The notes under the pieces were generated by a model that did no database searches, had not been told where the DNA came from, and saw only the letters and a program-made list of their open reading frames with translations. This document shows, one piece after another, positions 15,829-18,429 of a stretch of DNA of 18,429 nucleotides; within the stretch, counting starts at the first letter, position 1; each line of letters begins with the position of its first letter. The stretch comes from Euzebyaceae bacterium (lineage in GTDB: Bacteria > Actinomycetota > Nitriliruptoria > Euzebyales > Egibacteraceae): positions 1-18,429 of the forward strand of contig JACCVM010000005.1 of NCBI GenBank assembly GCA_013698135.1, written 5' to 3'. Position numbers and translations under genes: made by a program.

Positions 15829-17853
15829 ATGGCTGACGCTGAACCCTTCTCCGTCGACACCCTGCTTTCGCTCCCCCGCCTGGAGGGGTTGGCGCTGTCG
15901 CCCGACGGCAGTCGCCTGGTCACGTCGGTGGCACGACCGGATGCCGAGGGCAAGAAGTTCGTCACCGCCCTGTGGGAGCTGGACCCCGACGCGCAGCGAG
16001 AGCCCCGCCGGCTGACCCGCTCGGCGCCCGGCGAGGCGGGGGCGGTGTTCATGCCGGACGGGGCGCTGCTGTTCACCTCCTCGCGGCCCGACCCCGCCGC
16101 GGCGAAGGACGATCCACGCGGCGAGGCGCCCGCGCTCTGGCTCCTGCCGTCGGGCGGCGGCGAGGCCTATCTCATCGCCGCACCTCCCGGAGGGGTGGAC
16201 GACATCGCGGTCGCACGTTCGTCGGGCACCATCGTTCTCGGCGCGTCGACCCATCCCCGTACGGCCGGATGGGACGAGGACGCCGAGCGCGAGAAGGCCA
16301 GGGTCGATGCCGGCGTGCAGGCCCAGCTGTTCACCGACTACCCGATCCGATACTGGGATCACTACCTGGGGCCGCGTGAGCGCCATCTGTACGCTGCGCC
16401 ACCGCCGGCGGGCGACACCGCCCTTGAGGTCAACGACCTGCTGCCCGACCCCGAGCGGCTGCTGGACCTGTCCACCTTCGACATCACGCCGGACGGCGCC
16501 ACTGCCGTCACCAGCCGCGCCCAGGACGATGCCGACGTCCGCAACCGTTTCCTCAGCGAGCTGGTGGCCGTCACCGTCGCCACCGGCGACCAGCGCATCC
16601 TGGCCAGCGGCGACTTCGGCTACGAGTCCCCCGCGTGCTCGCCGGACGGTCGTTGGGTGGTCGCCATCCGGGCCGAGCGCTCGACACCCGACCGCGCGGG
16701 AGACCAGACGCTGTGGCTGGTCGATCTCGCCACCGGCGACGGTCAGGACCTGCTGCCCGGCTTCGACCTGTGGCCCAACGCGCCCGTCTGGGCCGCTGAC
16801 AGCAGCGCCGTCTACTTCACCGCCGACAGCGACGGTCGCACGAGGCCATATCGAGTTGACCTGGACGACCAGCGGCTGACGCGCCTGGCCACCGAGGGCG
16901 TGTTCACCGCGCTGTGCCCGTCCCCCGACGGTGCCACGGTCTACGCGTTGCGCTCGATGATCACCGTCCCGCCGCACCCCGTGGCCCTCGACGCGTCTGC
17001 CAGCGACCAGGAACCACGAGCCTTCGATGGAGCCTGGGGCGCCATGGCCCTGCCCGGAAAGGTGGAGCGCGTCGTTGCCACCGCCGAGGACGGGACCGAG
17101 GTCCGCTCGTGGCTGCTGCTGCCTCCTGACGCCGGCAAGCGCAACCCCGCGCCGCTGGCGCTGTTCATCCATGGCGGCCCCCTCGGCTCCTGGGCGGGTT
17201 GGCATTGGCGCTGGAGCCCACATGTGCTCACGGCGAAGGGCTACGCCGTCCTGCTGCCCGATCCGGCTCTGTCGACCGGCTACGGGCTGGACTACATCCA
17301 GCGGGGCTGGGGTCGCTGGGGCGACGTCGTCTATGAGGATCTGATGGCGGCGGTGGACGAGACGGTCAAGCGCCCGGACATCGACGAGACCAAGACGGCC
17401 GCCATGGGCGGGTCGTTCGGCGGCTACATGGCCAACTGGATCGCCGGGCACACCGACCGGTTCGACGCGGTGGTCACGCACGCCAGCCTGTGGGCCCTCG
17501 AACAGTTCCACGGGACCACCGACCTCGGCGTGTACTGGGAGCAGGAGTTCGGCGACCCCTACACCGAACCGCAGCGCTACCGCCAGAACAGCCCCAACCT
17601 GCACGTCGGCGACATCCGCACGCCCATGCTGGTGATCCACGGCGAGCAGGACTACCGGGTCCCCATCGGCGAGGCGCTCAAGCTGTGGACCGACCTCAAA
17701 CGCCACGGCGTCGACGGGCAGTTCCTGTACTTCCCCGACGAGCACCACTGGATCCTCAAGCCCGGTAACGCACGCGTGTGGTACCAGACCGTGGGCGCGT
17801 TCCTGGACCATCACGTACGAGGACAAGCGTGGACTCGACCGGAGCTGCTGTAG
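15829..17853 (+). CDS. S9 family peptidase (prolyl oligopeptidase / acylaminoacyl peptidase type)
   Basis: A 674-residue serine peptidase with no signal peptide, so cytoplasmic. The first 420 residues are WD40/PD40-like beta-propeller repeats (LEGLALSPDGSRLV, CSPDGRWVVAIRAE, VWAADSSAVYFTA, LCPSPDGATVYALRS). The alpha/beta-hydrolase domain begins at about 430. The catalytic triad is Ser529 in GGSFGGYMA, Asp608 in HGEQDYRVP and His640 in FPDEHHWILKP. The oxyanion segment FIHGGPLGSW is also present. This pattern is that of S9C-type dipeptidyl, tripeptidyl or acylaminoacyl peptidases, which trim short peptides. ATG 15829 is chosen; an ATG at 15820 is in frame. No Shine-Dalgarno sequence is seen, and a weak GAAGAT lies 7 nt upstream at -10 spacing. 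It is divergent from the thiolase operon. Confidence 0.94.
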   Translation: MADAEPFSVDTLLSLPRLEGLALSPDGSRLVTSVARPDAEGKKFVTALWELDPDAQREPRRLTRSAPGEAGAVFMPDGALLFTSSRPDPAAAKDDPRGEAPALWLLPSGGGEAYLIAAPPGGVDDIAVARSSGTIVLGASTHPRTAGWDEDAEREKARVDAGVQAQLFTDYPIRYWDHYLGPRERHLYAAPPPAGDTALEVNDLLPDPERLLDLSTFDITPDGATAVTSRAQDDADVRNRFLSELVAVTVATGDQRILASGDFGYESPACSPDGRWVVAIRAERSTPDRAGDQTLWLVDLATGDGQDLLPGFDLWPNAPVWAADSSAVYFTADSDGRTRPYRVDLDDQRLTRLATEGVFTALCPSPDGATVYALRSMITVPPHPVALDASASDQEPRAFDGAWGAMALPGKVERVVATAEDGTEVRSWLLLPPDAGKRNPAPLALFIHGGPLGSWAGWHWRWSPHVLTAKGYAVLLPDPALSTGYGLDYIQRGWGRWGDVVYEDLMAAVDETVKRPDIDETKTAAMGGSFGGYMANWIAGHTDRFDAVVTHASLWALEQFHGTTDLGVYWEQEFGDPYTEPQRYRQNSPNLHVGDIRTPMLVIHGEQDYRVPIGEALKLWTDLKRHGVDGQFLYFPDEHHWILKPGNARVWYQTVGAFLDHHVRGQAWTRPELL

Positions 17854-18429
17854 CTCGACCCACGCGGCTGCTCGAGCTGCCCGAGCTCCTGCGACGCAAC
17901 CGCGACTTCCGGCTGTTGTTCGCAGCGACCGTCGTGTCGTTCCTCGGTGACTGGTTCGCGTTCGTCGCGGTCAGCGAGTTCGCGATCACCGCCACCGGCC
18001 GCGAGAGTGCCGGCGCGGTGGCCTTCGCCGCCAACGTCCTGCCCGTGTTCCTGGTGGCACCGTTCGCCGGCGTGCTGGCCGACCGCATCGACCGCCGGCT
18101 GCTGTTCGTGGCCGTCAACCTGGCGGCGATCGTGCCCTGCCTGGGACTGCTGGCGGCGTTCGCCCTCGGCCAGCCGTGGCTGGCGGTGGGCTGCCTGGCC
18201 GCTATCGCGCTGGTCGTGGCCTTCGTCGAGCCGATCACGGCCGCAGCCGTCCCCAACCTCGTGGATCCCGCTGACCTGTCGCTGGCGCAGGCCGCGCTGG
18301 GTAGCGTCTGGGGCACGATGCTGTTCGTCGGCGCCGGCGTCGGCGGGCTGGTGACGCAGGCGTTCGGTGCGCAGACCAGCTTCGTGCTGGATGCGCTGAC
18401 GTTCGTCACCGCGGCCGTGCTGGTGCTGG
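17829..18429 (+). CDS. MFS transporter, EntS/MFS_3-like (3' truncated by window edge)
   Basis: The first 200 residues of a major facilitator superfamily exporter, open to the end of the window. After a 30-residue cytoplasmic start ending in LLRRNRDFRLLFAATVVSFLGDWF, about five membrane helices follow. The loop AGVLADRIDRRLLF is the MFS motif A (GxLaDRxxRR) between helices 2 and 3. FVEPITAAAVPNLVDPADL is typical of the EntS/MacAB-accessory MFS_3 group, which often exports siderophores or macrolides. GTG 17829 has GAGGA 6 nt upstream. It overlaps the end of the peptidase gene by 25 nt in another frame, so the two are probably one operon. The substrate is unknown; a peptide or a product of the peptidase is only a guess. 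Confidence 0.85.
   Translation, partial: MDSTGAAVARPTRLLELPELLRRNRDFRLLFAATVVSFLGDWFAFVAVSEFAITATGRESAGAVAFAANVLPVFLVAPFAGVLADRIDRRLLFVAVNLAAIVPCLGLLAAFALGQPWLAVGCLAAIALVVAFVEPITAAAVPNLVDPADLSLAQAALGSVWGTMLFVGAGVGGLVTQAFGAQTSFVLDALTFVTAAVLVL

Noticed and set aside
14545..17826. A single open frame of 1093 codons on the minus strand spanning the thiolase and the whole peptidase region
   Set aside because: Only the part from 15726 down is a protein family (thiolase). The upstream 700 codons are antisense to a peptidase with an intact triad and are low-complexity, frame-shadow sequence, as is common in high-GC DNA.

Overview
The window is high-GC DNA with tightly packed genes on both strands. 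It reads as a chromosomal segment from an actinobacterium, possibly a deep-branching one. The grounds are a membrane-anchored Ser/Thr kinase of PASTA-less PknB type, a wHTH IclR regulator beside a tripartite tricarboxylate transporter, a DUF4097/ribbon-helix-helix pair, and a recurring leaderless start architecture: a TANNNT -10 box 6-9 nt before the start codon, with no Shine-Dalgarno sequence. No rRNA, tRNA, CRISPR array or intact mobile element was found. The genus cannot be named from this sequence alone.

Left arm (1-3154, + strand): a carboxylate uptake and breakdown operon. It holds the C-terminal part of a TctA-type permease, a fumarylacetoacetate hydrolase (FAH) family enzyme with a strong Shine-Dalgarno sequence, and a single-repeat AbrB-type membrane protein. 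An IclR regulator follows from its own leaderless promoter. The likely job is import and cleavage of an organic acid under IclR control.

Envelope and regulatory block (3197-8995). On the minus strand there is a secreted, C-terminally anchored protein with Thr-Pro-Glu repeats, a degenerate NmrA-like Rossmann protein, a DUF4097 beta-repeat protein and a ribbon-helix-helix protein. The last two overlap by ATGA. Facing them on the plus strand are a DsbA-fold protein with a Ser-Pro-Ala-Cys active site, then a receptor-type Ser/Thr kinase. The divergent promoter between the ribbon-helix-helix gene and the DsbA-like gene contains an ATGACAT inverted repeat that may be the operator.

Acyl-CoA block (9035-15726, minus strand): a coenzyme B12-dependent acyl-CoA mutase large subunit, a MeaB-type GTPase chaperone, an aldose-1-epimerase-like protein and a thiolase. 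The mutase carries Phe and Gln at the two positions that separate isobutyryl-CoA mutase from methylmalonyl-CoA mutase, so it is called IcmA-like. Isomerisation of isobutyryl-CoA to butyryl-CoA followed by beta-oxidation and thiolysis is a coherent route for branched-chain acid breakdown. The mutase is separated from its chaperone by an L,D-transpeptidase gene and by a frameshifted, truncated IS110-family transposase remnant with a roughly 500-nt gene-free left flank.

Right arm (15829-18429, + strand): a full-length S9 family prolyl-oligopeptidase-type peptidase, overlapped by 25 nt by the start of an MFS exporter that runs off the window.
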